Positions 32,661 to 44,214 of a stretch of DNA of 64,000 nt are shown here, in pieces (position 1 is the first letter of the stretch; each line of letters starts with the position of its first letter). Both the position numbers and the translations under genes were made by a program. A model generated the notes under the pieces. The model was not told the origin of the DNA. It saw only the letters and a program-made list of their open reading frames with translations, and did not search any database. Origin of the DNA: Pseudeuparius sepicola (Eukaryota > Arthropoda > Insecta > Coleoptera > Anthribidae); assembly GCA_963920635.1 (NCBI GenBank), contig OY987304.1, forward strand, positions 31,000,365 to 31,064,364. The letters run 5' to 3'.

Positions 32661-33020
32661 ATTCATTTTTATCCGTCTAAAATATCAAGGAATACCCCCA
32701 AAAGCTAGCAAAATTGGCAAACAGTCGATAAAAATTCCGTTGAATAACTTATTACTACTACCTATGGTGCCTTTTTTATTAATCAGAAGTGTATTATATG
32801 AGTGAAAGTATTGTTTTGGTGAAATTTTTATTTTTAATTTTTATTATTCATTTTTATCAGTCTAAAATATCAAGGAATACCCCCAAAAGCTAGCAAAATG
32901 GGCAAACAGTCGATAAAAATTCCGTTGAATATCTTATTATTACTACCTATGGTGCCTTTTTTATTAATCAGAAGTGTATCATATGAGTGAAAGTATTGTT
33001 TTGGTGAAATTTTTATTAAA
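32661..33020. repeat. Tandem duplication, 185-bp unit
   Basis: ATTCATTTTTATCCGTCTAA at 32661 recurs at 32846 and the following 170 bases match almost perfectly. No coding frame. Confidence 0.9.
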
Positions 33021-33489
33021 TCGGTTTAAAATGAGCGATTTCTATGTTTTGAGGTTGTAACTCCTTGTAGGTAATATGCAAACATGATTCAAAAGGAATC
33101 CAACTGACCATTATTAAACTACAACTTTTTGTCTAAAAAATTTTTTAAAGAGTTTAGCTTCTAAGATTATAAGCTGTTACAATTAACTGTTGATAAACTA
33201 AACATATTTTAATCGCATTTACTAAACAATTTAAGCCAATATTTTTGGATCCTCTAACTTACGACGCAATAATAAGGCTTCACATGATATCTAGAAAATT
33301 GCCACTCGCAATATTTTTGATTCTAGATAATCGAGAAAATTGTCATTATTAAACCTAATTATTAAATTGAGTTGAAAGTCAACGCACAAAGATTTTTGTA
33401 TGATATTTACTCTCAGGGTCGTTGTCTCAGAATTCTATAAGAGATTCTTAAGATTTTTTTCCTATTATCTCAATTAGTAACTTATTGAA

Positions 33490-33735
33490 ACTCAATTTAC
33501 ACAAAACCAATTTTCAGAGGACAAAAATCCCTTGAAAATATGATTTTTTAAATTTTATAACGTTCAGTATTTTTTATTTTGGTTATATAGTTACCACCTA
33601 GCTTGACCCAGAGAAACTGAATTTTACACAAGAACAATTTTCAGAAGATAAAAATCCGTTGAAAATATGATTTTTTAAATTTTATAACGTTCAGTATTTT
33701 TTATTTTGGTTATGTAGTAGCTTGACCCAGATGGA
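33490..33735. repeat. Tandem duplication, 127-bp unit
   Basis: CAATTTTCAGAGGACAAAAA at 33508 recurs as CAATTTTCAGAAGATAAAAA at 33635, followed by an identical AAATTTTATAACGTTCAGTA block. The rest of 33021-34276 is AT-rich with no gene seen. Confidence 0.85.
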
Positions 33736-36033
33736 ATTTTTCTTTTCATCACATTCTGTTCTAACGGGAAGCGTTTATGATGTTGTCTCGGTCTATTGAA
33801 CAACTATTCTAAAATAACCCAACCTGTATAAAACATAAAATGGGACAGCCACATCACTACTTTTTTTGCCTTGTATATTTCCAAACTGGCTGTTAGATGT
33901 GTTTCTCACCTTAAAAAATTAAAGCCAATATTTTTTTTTGGACCCTCAAACTTGCAACACAATTAGGTTTCACATCTCTGGCATATTTCTCATTTATTTT
34001 ATATATACGTAGGTATAAGTTTCATTGTTTAATAAAACCAACTCGGCACTTTTCACGTCCTATGCGTCGCACTTGCTTCAGTAGATTCTCGGTCGTGGCC
34101 ACAGATAAAGACTCTATCGAGGCGTTGTAATAAATATATGAAAAGTCTGAGTTTCGTGTTTGTTTTTCTTTGGAAAGATGGAAGTGTATCAGTACCTACT
34201 TCAGTATAATAGATACGCGTAGTTCAGTGAAATTTTGGATTACGGCAGTACCTATCTATGGAATTTGAACGGTTACTGGTTGTTTTTCCCGTGAAAATGA
34301 CTGTGCCGTTAGAAAAATGATGTTTGGTTATATCTGATAGCTCGGGGATGTTTATTTTACTGTCTGGGGCATTAGATGTAACCTGATTTCTTTTTATACA
34401 TCATCAAGAATCTTTCGGTGAGTTGTATTTTGTTTTCTTATCTCTAGGGTATTTTTTTTATGTACTTGCGTCGCATTTTGAAACCTATATCGTAAAACCG
34501 GTGGTGGCACCCTGTGTTTAAAAACTATACTTCGAAAAAACATCTTGTCTGATCCAATTTTGTTATCATTTTCGTAAATGGGGTAAACAAATTAAACGTT
34601 AGCAATTATATTTGTATCAAAAAAAATTTTGTCGAAAAAGAATTTGGCAAAAAAAAAAATTGGCAAAAAAAAATTCGACAAAAAAAAATTTGGCAAAAAA
34701 AATGTCAAAAAATTTTACAAAAAAAAATTTTGACAAAAAAAATTTTGACAAAAAAAATTTTGACAAAAAAAAAATTGGCAAAAAAAAATTTTGACAAAAA
34801 AAATTTTGACAAAAAAAAAATTTGGCAAAAAAAAATTTGGCAAACAAAAATTTTGGCAAAAAAAATTGTCAAAAAAAAATTTGACAAAAAAAAATTTTGA
34901 CGAAAAAAAAATTGACAAAAAAAAATTTTGGCAAAAAACTTCTACAAAAAATCACAAAAAATTTTCACCTGTCTGAATGACAGTCGGTCCTCCGCCTATT
35001 AAGATATAGCTTTTACTTCCTTTATATAAGTTTTCGTTTCCAAGATATCAAGCGGTTTATAAATGGGACAGCTGGTATATTTACATTTTTTTCTTTCTTT
35101 TGCTCATGTAATCCTTGGGAATTTTTTTACGAAAGGTTTCCAAATATCTAGCTGTTTAAAAATGGGACAGCTGGTATATACTTACTTGCATCTTGGAGCA
35201 CTCGAACTGATACGTGGAATCACGCACCCTTCTTATAGGCCATTATTTGTCGACTAAGGTTTTTTTTGTCTGGTCAGCAGAGCCGCGTTTGCCTACCAAG
35301 GTTTTTTCCTAACCTTATATATTTTTTGAATCCACCGGTATAAAATATCGTCATTATTTCCTTCTGTGGGGAACTAAAAAATATTTACTTTCAAATAAGG
35401 TTGAGGAAACCGGTATTTAAAAAAGTAATAACCCCTAAAATTTTTCCAAACGAGATGAACTGAAACAGCTAGGGTGTATAAAATGGGACAGCCGCGCAAT
35501 TACCTTTTTCGGTCTTGTGTATATTTTACTGGAATAAATAATTATTTCCAATTTTTTTTGGTACAACCTCTACATCGTATTTTTTTTACTGAAATTTTTT
35601 CATCATTTTTTTCCAAGTGAAACTGACGTTATTTTTACCTTTACATATATTTTTACCGGTATACAAAACTTATTCGAAAATTCTACCTACATTTTCACGT
35701 CTTGGATTTTTTTACAGATTTTGTTCAAACAAAATTTCCTATGTTATCTGGGGCCTTCCGACTAACTATTATAATAACTGTTTTTATCAGTCACTCGAAA
35801 AAATTATATCTGCACTTGTATATAAAACATTCGTCTGAGTCTTGTCTTGTACATTTCACCGTCAAAAAATGAAAATTTCCCAAAATGTTATCGGGATTAT
35901 AGGATCAGGACCTTTTTAAAATTACATTTTTTGAATAAAAAATTTTCAAAATTTTTCGAATTTTCATAGGTATCAAAAGTGCGGAACTGCGCATGCGCGA
36001 AACGCGTGCAAGGGGGAAGGGTGGATTTTGTTC

Positions 36034-36100
36034 GGGCAACTACATGCCAGTCGGACGGAGGCCTTCGGCCTCCGTTCCTCCTGGCACGTAGTTGCCCACC
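36034..36100. repeat. GC-rich hairpin in the right arm
   Basis: Mirror copy of 25191-25257, with the same stem and GAA/TTC loop. Confidence 0.8.
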
Positions 36101-37108
36101 CGCCACCCCCCACCCACCCCGGGGTAGACTAAGTCCACCCCCCCCAAGGGGTGGCCCCAAAATCGATTGCGCTATATGAGGATTTTTTCCGATCAGCCGA
36201 TCAGAAGATATATTTGGAAATCACGATACACCTGCATCAGCAGAAAATCCGAGCCCCTGACGTACTAATTGTTTACGTTGTACATCGCATCATATACGGT
36301 TCCACGTGGTTTCTTATTTACCATAATGTATCACATTTCCTGATACCAAGGAGTCTACCTCGGATTTCCACGTGTCTAGTTGAAGATTCCGGCCTAAATC
36401 GTTTGCGTTACATGCTGATTTTCCCAAATTTTCCGTTTATTATTCTATCTGCAATTTTTTCAGATTTTTTTATTTAGAAGATAATTGGGTGAAATTTGTA
36501 GCCTATTGTTCTATATGCGGTTTCAGCAAAATCGCTGAGTGCTCGACCAAACAAAGCAGGCGTCTGTCGTGAACTATTCCACGTGTTTTCTCTTACTATA
36601 TATTTACTATGCGGTCACGCGTTCGCAGCGAGTAACCCGATGCGACGCAACAGCTGAGTTATAATTTTGTGTACTTGAACAATTCGGGGTTTATTTGCAC
36701 AAATAAATTAAAAATTATGGTTCATAAGATCACAAACGCAGACCTTATCGATAACAATTTTATTAGACTTTTTTTTTCATTATTAGCCATTACTTGACAT
36801 AACCTACAATTTTCCAAATTTATGTGTATAAGTTAAGAATCACCCTGTATACACATAACAGTGGAATAGAGTGATATTATTGCTTAGAGTGAGAGTTTTA
36901 TTATAATATGATGCTTCAGGTGTTTTCCCTTCAACACAAAGATTCTTATAAAAAAACACAACAAAAGATTTTTAAACGTTTATTAAAAATTAATTGTGTA
37001 AGTCAATATGTTTTATCTTCATTTTAATTTCATATAACATAAGTTCATATTTCAATGCTTCTAAATTCTTCAAATATTGTTGCAGTTTTCTTCTGTACTC
37101 CAGCTTCG

Positions 37109-37416
37109 TCATGGTTCTACAATAAATTCGATATTTGTAGATCGGCCGACGGGTCCAAGACTCTTCATGTAATACCTCCTTCCGTTACCGATATCCCTAT
37201 TAATTTCTTCGATCCGTTGGGGCGTAAACTCGGCCGTGTATCGTTGGGCAGCAGCGTCTTAAATTCTTCGAACTCTACGTAGACCTTCTCTCCGTATTGC
37301 GTGTTCACTTTGTCCACGCTCGTGATTTGAAAATTTTCATCCACGTCCATATTTTGAACGCTTTCGAATTTCTTGACGATCAAATTCTTGTTCAGGTGAT
37401 TCAGGAACGACTGCAT
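37109..37416 (-). pseudogene. 102-aa protein gene, right-arm copy, frameshifted
   Basis: Mirror of the gene at 23872-24180. It starts with the same MQSFLNHLNKNLIVKKFESV but lacks one G near 37253 (CTGCCCAACG for CTGCCGCAACG), so the frame breaks after about 55 residues, at the VLPQRY position. Promoter and polyadenylation signals are kept. Only one of the two copies can therefore make the full protein. Confidence 0.85.
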
Positions 37417-37757
37417 TTTGAACTCGGCAAATCAGACTGTGGGAAATTGTAAGTGTATATAACGGGAAAACTGCTCTTGCGCACGAATATATAGACCTCA
37501 CCCCACCAAGCCGTTGGAGTGGGGGTTGCCCCGTCGTTGGAGTGGGGGGGGGGGGTCAACTGGGGGTCACACGTGGCCCAAAGGTCAAAGGTTAACCTAT
37601 CAGGATCTAGGGGTCAACTGGGGTCATCCGGTGACGTCACGTGACCTCGGGCATGACGTAGCCACTTTGCTCCCGTGACCTCGGGCCGTAGGGGACTCTC
37701 AGGATCAAGGGGTCAACTGAGGTCAAAGTGAGCCCGTACTCTCTTTGTATTACTACT

Positions 37758-37763
37758 GCTTGA
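37758..37763. repeat. Target duplication GCTTGA, right copy
   Basis: Identical to 23528-23533. Confidence 0.95.
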
Positions 37764-38969
37764 CAAACGTGTTTTTAAATTTCCACTTATCCAAAAATTC
37801 AGTAATTTTCGACAAACTCCAAGGCAACAAGCGTGCATATAATCAATTGGAATATTTGTTACTAGTCCTATATTTAATTCAAGTAAAGGAGAAATTTCAC
37901 GATGGTGGTCCTCATCTTCTTGAAGCCGAAAAGATTCGTCCGTACGTTTAGGAGCTGATATATCTTTTAAAATAATTCTACCCTTATAATATTCTCCTAC
38001 ATCGCAACACTTATCACAACTGGAATAACCACCGTGAGATTTAATACATTTAATAAATGCCTTCGCAGGGGCATCACATATACTGTGAATAGAAATGAGG
38101 TAAGTTTGATTAGAAAATTCTACACCTTTTTTTCTCAGTAAATTAAATTCTGACACAAAGTCTTTTAAAAATATATCAAGAGGTTTTGGTTTTGAATTGC
38201 CACAAAATATTGCAACGACAAATGGGGAACTATTAGGGATATTTTTTATTAAACACAATATGGGCCATAATTGCATGTTTGTACTATGAAAAACTGGTAT
38301 ACCATCTAAATTAAAACTGAGGAGTATTTTACTAGTTTTTAGTAATAATAAAATATGTGGCGAAACTGTACGTAATACATTTAATATACCATTAGTTAAT
38401 CCTACATAACAATATTCCCCTGTATCTAGTTTGGTAGTAAATGTTCTTCGAGGAGTCTTTAGTAACGTCCTGCTATCCTTAGGTAATTTAGAACTTATTA
38501 TTGGGGCAAGTCTACGTAAAAGATCATTTAATGCAAAATGAGTTATATTGTGCATTACGGCCCACGATCTCAATTCTTCATTTATACTGAAAATTGGTTG
38601 GCTACAAATTCGAAAATTTTCTTGCCTATTTATTACATCGTTTCTATTTGCTAAGTCAATGACTACGTTTTCTTCTACTGTTGTTGAATGATTACTACTA
38701 ACAACGTCCCCATTTAAACATAAAATTTATTCTGCTGCAATGTTTGTTCCATTAATTGAATTGTCGATAGGAAAAAATAATTTGTGACTTGATTTTAAAG
38801 AAGTATTATCCAAATTATAACTGGTACTTGATTTTACAACAGTTTTATCACAATTGTTATTAATTTGTTGCAATGCACTTTGGATACTAGAAGCTATTCT
38901 TCGATAAAATTGACGTTTTCCTACGACTTGTTTTCTAATTCTGTGTGTTATTGGAGGCAAGGGTGGCAT
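37764..38969 (-). pseudogene. CACTA-like transposase, N-terminal part
   Basis: Minus-strand start of the tnp2-type transposase. From MPPLPPITHRIRKQVVGKRQ it stays in one frame to the insertion point at ..FWISGNLKTRLSS. It includes NLDGIPVFHSTNMQLWPILC (a catalytic aspartate region), CIKSHGGYSSCDKCCDVGEY (cysteine cluster) and NIPIDYMHACCLGVCRKLLN, all typical of this family in arthropods. A single TAA at 38727-38729 interrupts the frame. The C-terminal part is at 22601-23533. Together they make about 720 codons with two stops and no frameshift. Its ATG lies inside the last exon of the companion gene, in another frame. Confidence 0.88.
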
Positions 38970-41900
38970 GTTTATTTAATATTTTCCGCTTATTTTGTAG
39001 TCTCTCAGGTGCGTGTTTAAGGAAAATTTTTATAGCATTTTCTATGTCATTGTCAGTCACATTTGGCGTTGTTGTCTTCACCGCGCCTAAAAGAAATAGA
39101 TCTTTTACTTACGATGCGTGTGTTCAAAGTAAATATTTCAACAACAGAAAACTGCCAAAATGATGTTTTGCATAGATAGAAATTAAATTTGACTCAAATA
39201 AATGTAATTTTCTTTGAAGATTCTATTATCATTATACAGTTTTATTAATCAGTATTGAATTAATTAAAAAAATTCAGGCTTTTTTTAAAAAATCATGACT
39301 TTTTGACTATTTTAAAAAAGTCAGGAATTTTTCCAACCCTGCATTATTGACATACTAATCCCATATTTATTATCTTAATGTCAGATCAAATTACCATACA
39401 GATTTCCGGAGGTAAACAAACGCTTTATTTTACAGTAAAATCAAGAACTTTACCTGCCGCATTTGCGGCAGGTAAAGTAAAAATGCTTGTTTTATGAACT
39501 TAAATCTTATACTTTATCAACTTAGCCATGACCGCGTTTGACAATACACGAAAATCGTTCGCCGCTGACAGCCGTTGTCACGACGCGTCGCCGCACGGTT
39601 TAGTTGAAACAAGTTAAATAACACATATTAACTGTCTCCAGTTTTTTAATTTTCATTTTTTTCGGTCGGCGATAAAATTTTGTATGCACCACGTCAGTAA
39701 AGTGTCTTTATCGAACTCGCCTGTTACTCGCCTCGCTCGCTTCGCTCGCTCGGCTCATAATCTCAGACTCGTTCGATAAAGAATCGCTTTACTGACTTGG
39801 TACATAAATAACTATTTTTTTATTTAGATGTGACATTTTCCTACCGAATCCCCCGCGTGCTTGAATTAATATTTGTCGAAATTTTTTCTAGTACCTACAT
39901 GAATTTACTGAAAATTGTAGCGCAGCGACGAGGGTAGTTTTCTTAAAAATTCATGTACTCGAAAAATTTTCTGCAATAATTCAAGCACTATGGAGATTAC
40001 AAGTGAAAATATTTTAGGTTTGTAACCGAAAGTGCTCCTGTCGTCGCGGTGAATTTTAAAAATGTCCATTAATTAGATCCTGTATCTACATAATACTAAG
40101 AATTTTTACCTTTACTGGGAGTATGAAAAGCCCTGCCTTGACCTTGGATTCTGGGAATATTTGGAGGTCGAGGCAAATAACACTCTTCATTTATTTCACT
40201 GTTTCCGTCGCTCACTTCGTCGCTATCAGATTCCCTAAGTCTTTTTGATGGAAAACGTTTTCTGGCTTTGGATTTTGGAGTACTATTTTCAATATCGCTT
40301 TGTAAGTCAGAGGTAATCTCACTTTCTTTCAATTTTCTTCTAATCTTTTCATAATCATCTGGAAAACAAACGATAGGTACTAACTCATTTAAATTTTTGA
40401 TGCAAAGAAGATCAAAATTGAATATCTGGTTTGGTAGACTCTTAGTTCGTTAACTACAAATCTTTGTAATACTACCAAAATTGTCTCGAAAATAGTATTC
40501 TAAAATTAATTAACATAGTTAATATTATTTTTTAATATTTAAAGGATTTTCTATACACTATGGCGCGTGCGCGTCTGCGTACACGCCAGTTCTTTTTTGA
40601 AAGCAGACGTCTCTTTTATATGCAAATAAACGCCTCTAGAGGCAGTTTTAGAAAATGAGGAATATTAATTTTATTAATAAAATCACCTTAATAAAAAACT
40701 TTTGTAAACTTTAATTCTTAAAATTAGGTAAGTAGGTATACCTACCTATCCGAGGGTAGAAATATCTTTGATCTTTGGTATATCCCACAAACAAATTAAT
40801 AATAGTAATAATCATAATAATATTGCAAATTATGAAAGAAAGGTCAAGAAATGAGTTTTTCCCTAAAATTATCTACAGGGTGAGCGAAACTCGACGTCCC
40901 AGGCGTAGGTACTGCGGTAATACGAAAACTGAAAACAAAATTTCGAACAGGGGTTCTAAGGTCCAATTATGACTGAAAATTTGCTTTTTGATGTTTGGGA
41001 AAATGACCGCTGTGACATCATTTTTTCTCTATACATTGAAAGTCCTTCATTCTCAACAACCTTTGTAGGAAAAGATTCTCTGTATCTTTTATTGTTCAAA
41101 ATCTACAGGGTCAAATCACCAGGATTGGTTTTCCGAAATCTAGCTAGCTATGGAAACAATTAATGGTCAAAAATTATTTTTACTTTATTCAAATGGATTA
41201 TTTTTAAAATTTTTGAATTGTGCTTGTTACTGTATAACTTGTTGGCTATTGTTTGTTACAAAAAAAATAGAAATACTCCAATTGAATAAGTTTAAGGGTA
41301 CACAAGACACCCTAACATTATTCTTCACCCAACGCCCTAACATGGTCTTAAACAATTTATGACTATAAATTGTTTCCATGGCTAGCTATATTTCGGAAAA
41401 CCGATCCTGGTGATTAGAAAAAATTCTATGTTTTTTTTTTAGATTTGTAGATTTTTGTAGATTTTGAACAATAAAAGATACATCAAATCTTTTCCTACAA
41501 AAGTTGTTGAGAATGATAGGGACTTTCAATGTATAGGAAAATAATGGTAGGTATGTTTCTGGGGGGAAAATATAGAATACATCGAATAATTTAACCTTAG
41601 TATGTCAAATTTAAGAACCCCTGTTCGGAAATTTATTTTCACTTTTCGTGTTCCCGCAGTTGTGACATACGAATATCTTTAGAATCAGAGGAAGGTGTAT
41701 GTTTCAAAAATATACCATGCAAAAAAACACAAGTTTACTTTGCCACGTATTTCCTGTATACCTAATGTTTAATGTTCGAACCAACTATTAAACATTATAC
41801 AAAATTCCTTACAAATAACAAACTCGTTTTTGAATCACTTTTTTATCTTAAAAAGGAACGGAGATAAAATATAGGGGAATTTATAATCAATCGCCCTATC

Positions 41901-43473
41901 TACCTACCAAGATACAGGGTATCCCAAGTTATTACCGTTCGACTGGTTTGAATCAGTTACATGTACTTGACTCGCCAGATGTCTTTAGCATCCTGTTTTG
42001 CTCAACTTTGGCACCCCGTAGTATGAAACTCCCTGTATATTTTTTGTCCAAAATTGGTATATAGGGGTCTTTGGCGATCCTTTTTAACGGTATGGTTTGA
42101 TTAAATAATAGAAAAATCGCTAAATGGTTTTAGTGAAAAATTGGGTTAGAAAAAGGAATGTAGCATACCCTCTAAGTGCATTTCGACAAAGGTGATAACC
42201 TCAAAATAAGCGGGTTTTCAAGCCCTTTTCGAACAAAAAAAGTTTGTGCAAATATCCCTAAAAATGTTATTTTTAGGAATATTTGCATAAACTTTCCAGC
42301 AGTACTATATATACTACGGGGTGTCTACTTTGAATGTATGCATATCCCTAAAAATGTTATTTTTATTTGCATACATTCAAAGTAGACACCCTGTGTATAC
42401 AGTGTGTCCCAGGATAAATGAAACGAGAGGTGTAAAAGGCCAAAAATTTTCGAGTTCGAATTTGGCCTGCTTGCCTAAAAAATAATTTTCACCATATTTT
42501 TAATTTTGAAAAATAAAGTAGGCCCTGACAGGAACGATTTATTTATTTTCTGTGTAGGTTAAGTGCCCTTTCTCGACAATATATCGAAAAATTTCATTAG
42601 AAAAAGTTGCTGAGAATTGAAAATTATGTCGCTATGCCAATTTTCAAAATAATCGGCCTACTTTGATTATCCTCCATTTTATTTCCTATAGGTAGGTGGA
42701 CTTATCCTTGCCGTTTAAAATTTCGAAAAATTTCATTAGAAAAAGTTGCTTAGAATTGAAAACTATGACCCTGTGTCAATTTTCAAAATAATTGGCCTAC
42801 TTTGATTTTTGTCCACTTTATTTCCTATAATCAAAGTAAATCGTTCCTGTCAGGGCCTACTTTATTTTTCAAAATTAAAAATATGGTGAAAATTATTTTC
42901 TAGGCAAGCCAGGCCAGGACCCCAAATGGCCAAATTCGAACTCGAAAATTTTTGGTCTTTTACACCTCTCGTTTCACTCATCCTGGGACACACTGTATAC
43001 TGTTAGAATGGGAAAAAAGCGTAGATTTCAAAATCCAAAAAATATATAGGGTGTTCCACTTAAAAAAACGAAAGTTTTGTATATAACATCATATAACATC
43101 AGCTGAAACTAGATAAAATTGTCTATAATTTTTAATGTTGTAATTTTTTATCTTTAAAAATAAGGATGTAAAGGGGGATGAGAAATAACTTAGAATATCC
43201 TGTACATACCTAGTTACCACCTTAATTAAAATTATTGCAGTGAAATTATTATCACTTACCAGTCTCATAAAATTGCCGCGATATTTGAAAGAGTTCCCAG
43301 GAGGACCGATCCACTGATGATTCGCCTAATTTTAGTGCTTTTGAAAATTTATTAGAATTTTTATAGAAAGGCGGCCAGCACACTTTAGTTTTTTGTGGAG
43401 TTAACCAGTCTCGTCTTACAATCGATACCCCACCACCGGCATTCTCTGCAAACTCCACAAGTACATATGTCAT
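38935..43473 (-). CDS. CACTA-like companion gene (TnpA-like role), three exons
   Basis: Exons on the minus strand: 43473-43260 (MTYVLVEFAENAGGGVSIVR, then VCWPPFYKNSNKFSKAL), donor GTAAGT; 40358-40110 (DDYEKIRRKLKESEITSDLQ and a serine- and arginine-rich nuclear-localisation-like stretch KARKRFPSKRLRESDSDE), acceptor TTTTCCAG, donor GTAAAA; 39086-38935 (VTDNDIENAIKIFLKHAPER and stop), acceptor TTTCTTTTAG. All junctions keep frame, giving 204 aa without a stop. An upstream ATG at 43518 would add 15 residues. I infer a DNA-binding partner like TnpA of plant CACTA elements, from its position, size and charge. Foldbacks at 40876-42995 are inserted in intron 1. Confidence 0.7.
39451..39477. repeat. 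Perfect short hairpin
   Basis: TTTACCTGCCGCATTTGCGGCAGGTAAA: a 12-bp stem with a minimal loop, in intron 2 of the companion gene. Function unknown. Confidence 0.8.
39680..39985. repeat. Imperfect inverted repeats in intron 2
   Basis: GTCAGTAAAGTGTCTTTATCG pairs with a segment ending near 39797, around a CTCGCTCGCTTCGCTCGCTC run. AAATTTTTTCTAGTACCTAC pairs with the segment ending near 39972. These look like decayed foldbacks. Confidence 0.55.
40876..41756. mobile_element. TA-flanked foldback in intron 1
   Basis: TA|CAGGGTG.. at the left and ..CCTG|TA at the right. Inner arms are clearly mirrored: CGAACAGGGGTTCTTA and TGTTTCCATxGCTAGCTA occur in both orientations. Short open frames in it are shadows of the arms. 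Confidence 0.7.
41914..42393. mobile_element. Foldback related to the split copy at 15560/55159
   Basis: It begins CAGGGTATCCCAAGTT and shares the segments GTACTTGACTCGCCAGATGT and AAACTCCCTGTATATTTTTT with 15780-15900 and 54830-54900. The right end has its own small hairpin (TGCATATCCCTAAAAATG mirrored) and ends GACACCCTGTGTA. Confidence 0.65.
42400..42995. mobile_element. TA-flanked foldback (CAGTGTGTCCCAGGATAAATG ends)
   Basis: The left end TA|CAGTGTGTCCCAGGAT is mirrored by CATCCTGGGACACACTG|TA. Arms continue through AACGAGAGGTGTAAAAG and GTAGGCCCTGACAGGAACGA. It lies directly beside the previous foldback. Confidence 0.85.
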
Positions 43474-43519
43474 GACTGTGTAATTCCTAATAAACAGATT
43501 TTTTTGTGCTATAGTCATA

Positions 43520-44214
43520 ATTTGTTGTATATTCCGGTGTTTACCAGAGGATTCCAGTCGGCAACTTTGTGTTCTACATTTACTTATTGATTTTTCAGAA
43601 GATATACATGAGAATGAGTATGATAATCAGCTAACATAACTCGGCAAACAGTAATAATAAGCAAAGAACAATTAAAAATAAAATATTTCTTTGGGCGATT
43701 TGAAATTATGGCTTCCAATCTTACATTATAACCTGTTAAACTCGACGGGCAAAATATAGTTTTATGACATTTTTCGTTAAAAAGCGCCTCCATATATATT
43801 CCGCCATATTGAAAATTGGGATTTTTCTTTTCATTTCATTACCACTTGGTGATTTTTTTATTAATTGAAGTTATGTATATTTTCAACGGAAATTTATAAT
43901 GTAACTTGATAAGCATTTTGCGAGGGATTGATTAACCACTAATATGTGCGCTATATAATATTTATAATTATATCTTCCCATCTAATGATACATATTTTAG
44001 GACTTTTAATGTTGAAGACATGATACTAACCAATTAAGGAGAATTGAGATAAACAAGTTAAAATTATCATTATTATTATCAGTCTTCATCATCTCATTAT
44101 TTTTCATTATTATTTTTAGTTAAAATGTTTATTTTATAGTACCGCTCGTAAAACAAGAGTAGTGGCTCAAACAAAGGGGTGGGGGCATTTGGTAAAACGC
44201 TCGCGGCAGTGGCG
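43520..44214. other. No gene recognised
   Basis: AT-rich DNA upstream of the companion gene's first coding exon. A leader exon may lie here or further upstream, but I cannot place it. Confidence 0.4.

Larger units (their letters stand above)
23534..37757. mobile_element. 14.2-kb element with 3.4-kb terminal inverted repeats
   Basis: It starts AGTAGTAATACAAAGAGAG and ends with the complement at 37757. Its arms are 23534-26968 (3,435 bp) and 34277-37757 (3,481 bp), differing by a few substitutions, a one-base indel and repeat-number changes. It is flanked by a perfect 6-bp duplication. AG..CT ends and 6-bp duplication are Maverick/Polinton traits, but I see no DNA polymerase B, retroviral-type integrase, packaging ATPase or capsid gene. 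Contents are a 102-aa gene in each arm, a GNAT-like gene, a spliced coiled-coil gene, a DEAD-box fragment and several repeat arrays. It is either a non-autonomous, gene-capturing Polinton relative or a new class. Confidence 0.92.
34277..37757. repeat. Right terminal inverted repeat arm
   Basis: Mirror of 23534-26968. Visible differences include a longer T/A-rich array (34612-34960), a one-base deletion in the 102-aa gene and a few substitutions. At the same time the arms remain close to 98-99% alike by eye, so the insertion is young or the arms are kept similar by gene conversion. Confidence 0.95.

Noticed and set aside
35897..36160. Glycine- and proline-rich frames over the GC hairpin (also 25021-25393)
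   Set aside because: They occur as shadows on both strands of a G-run and palindrome, with no conserved features.
23534..37757. A normal Polinton/Maverick with capsid and polymerase genes
   Set aside because: No long frames or motifs of polymerase B, integrase, ATPase or capsid can be seen; only ends and duplication length match.
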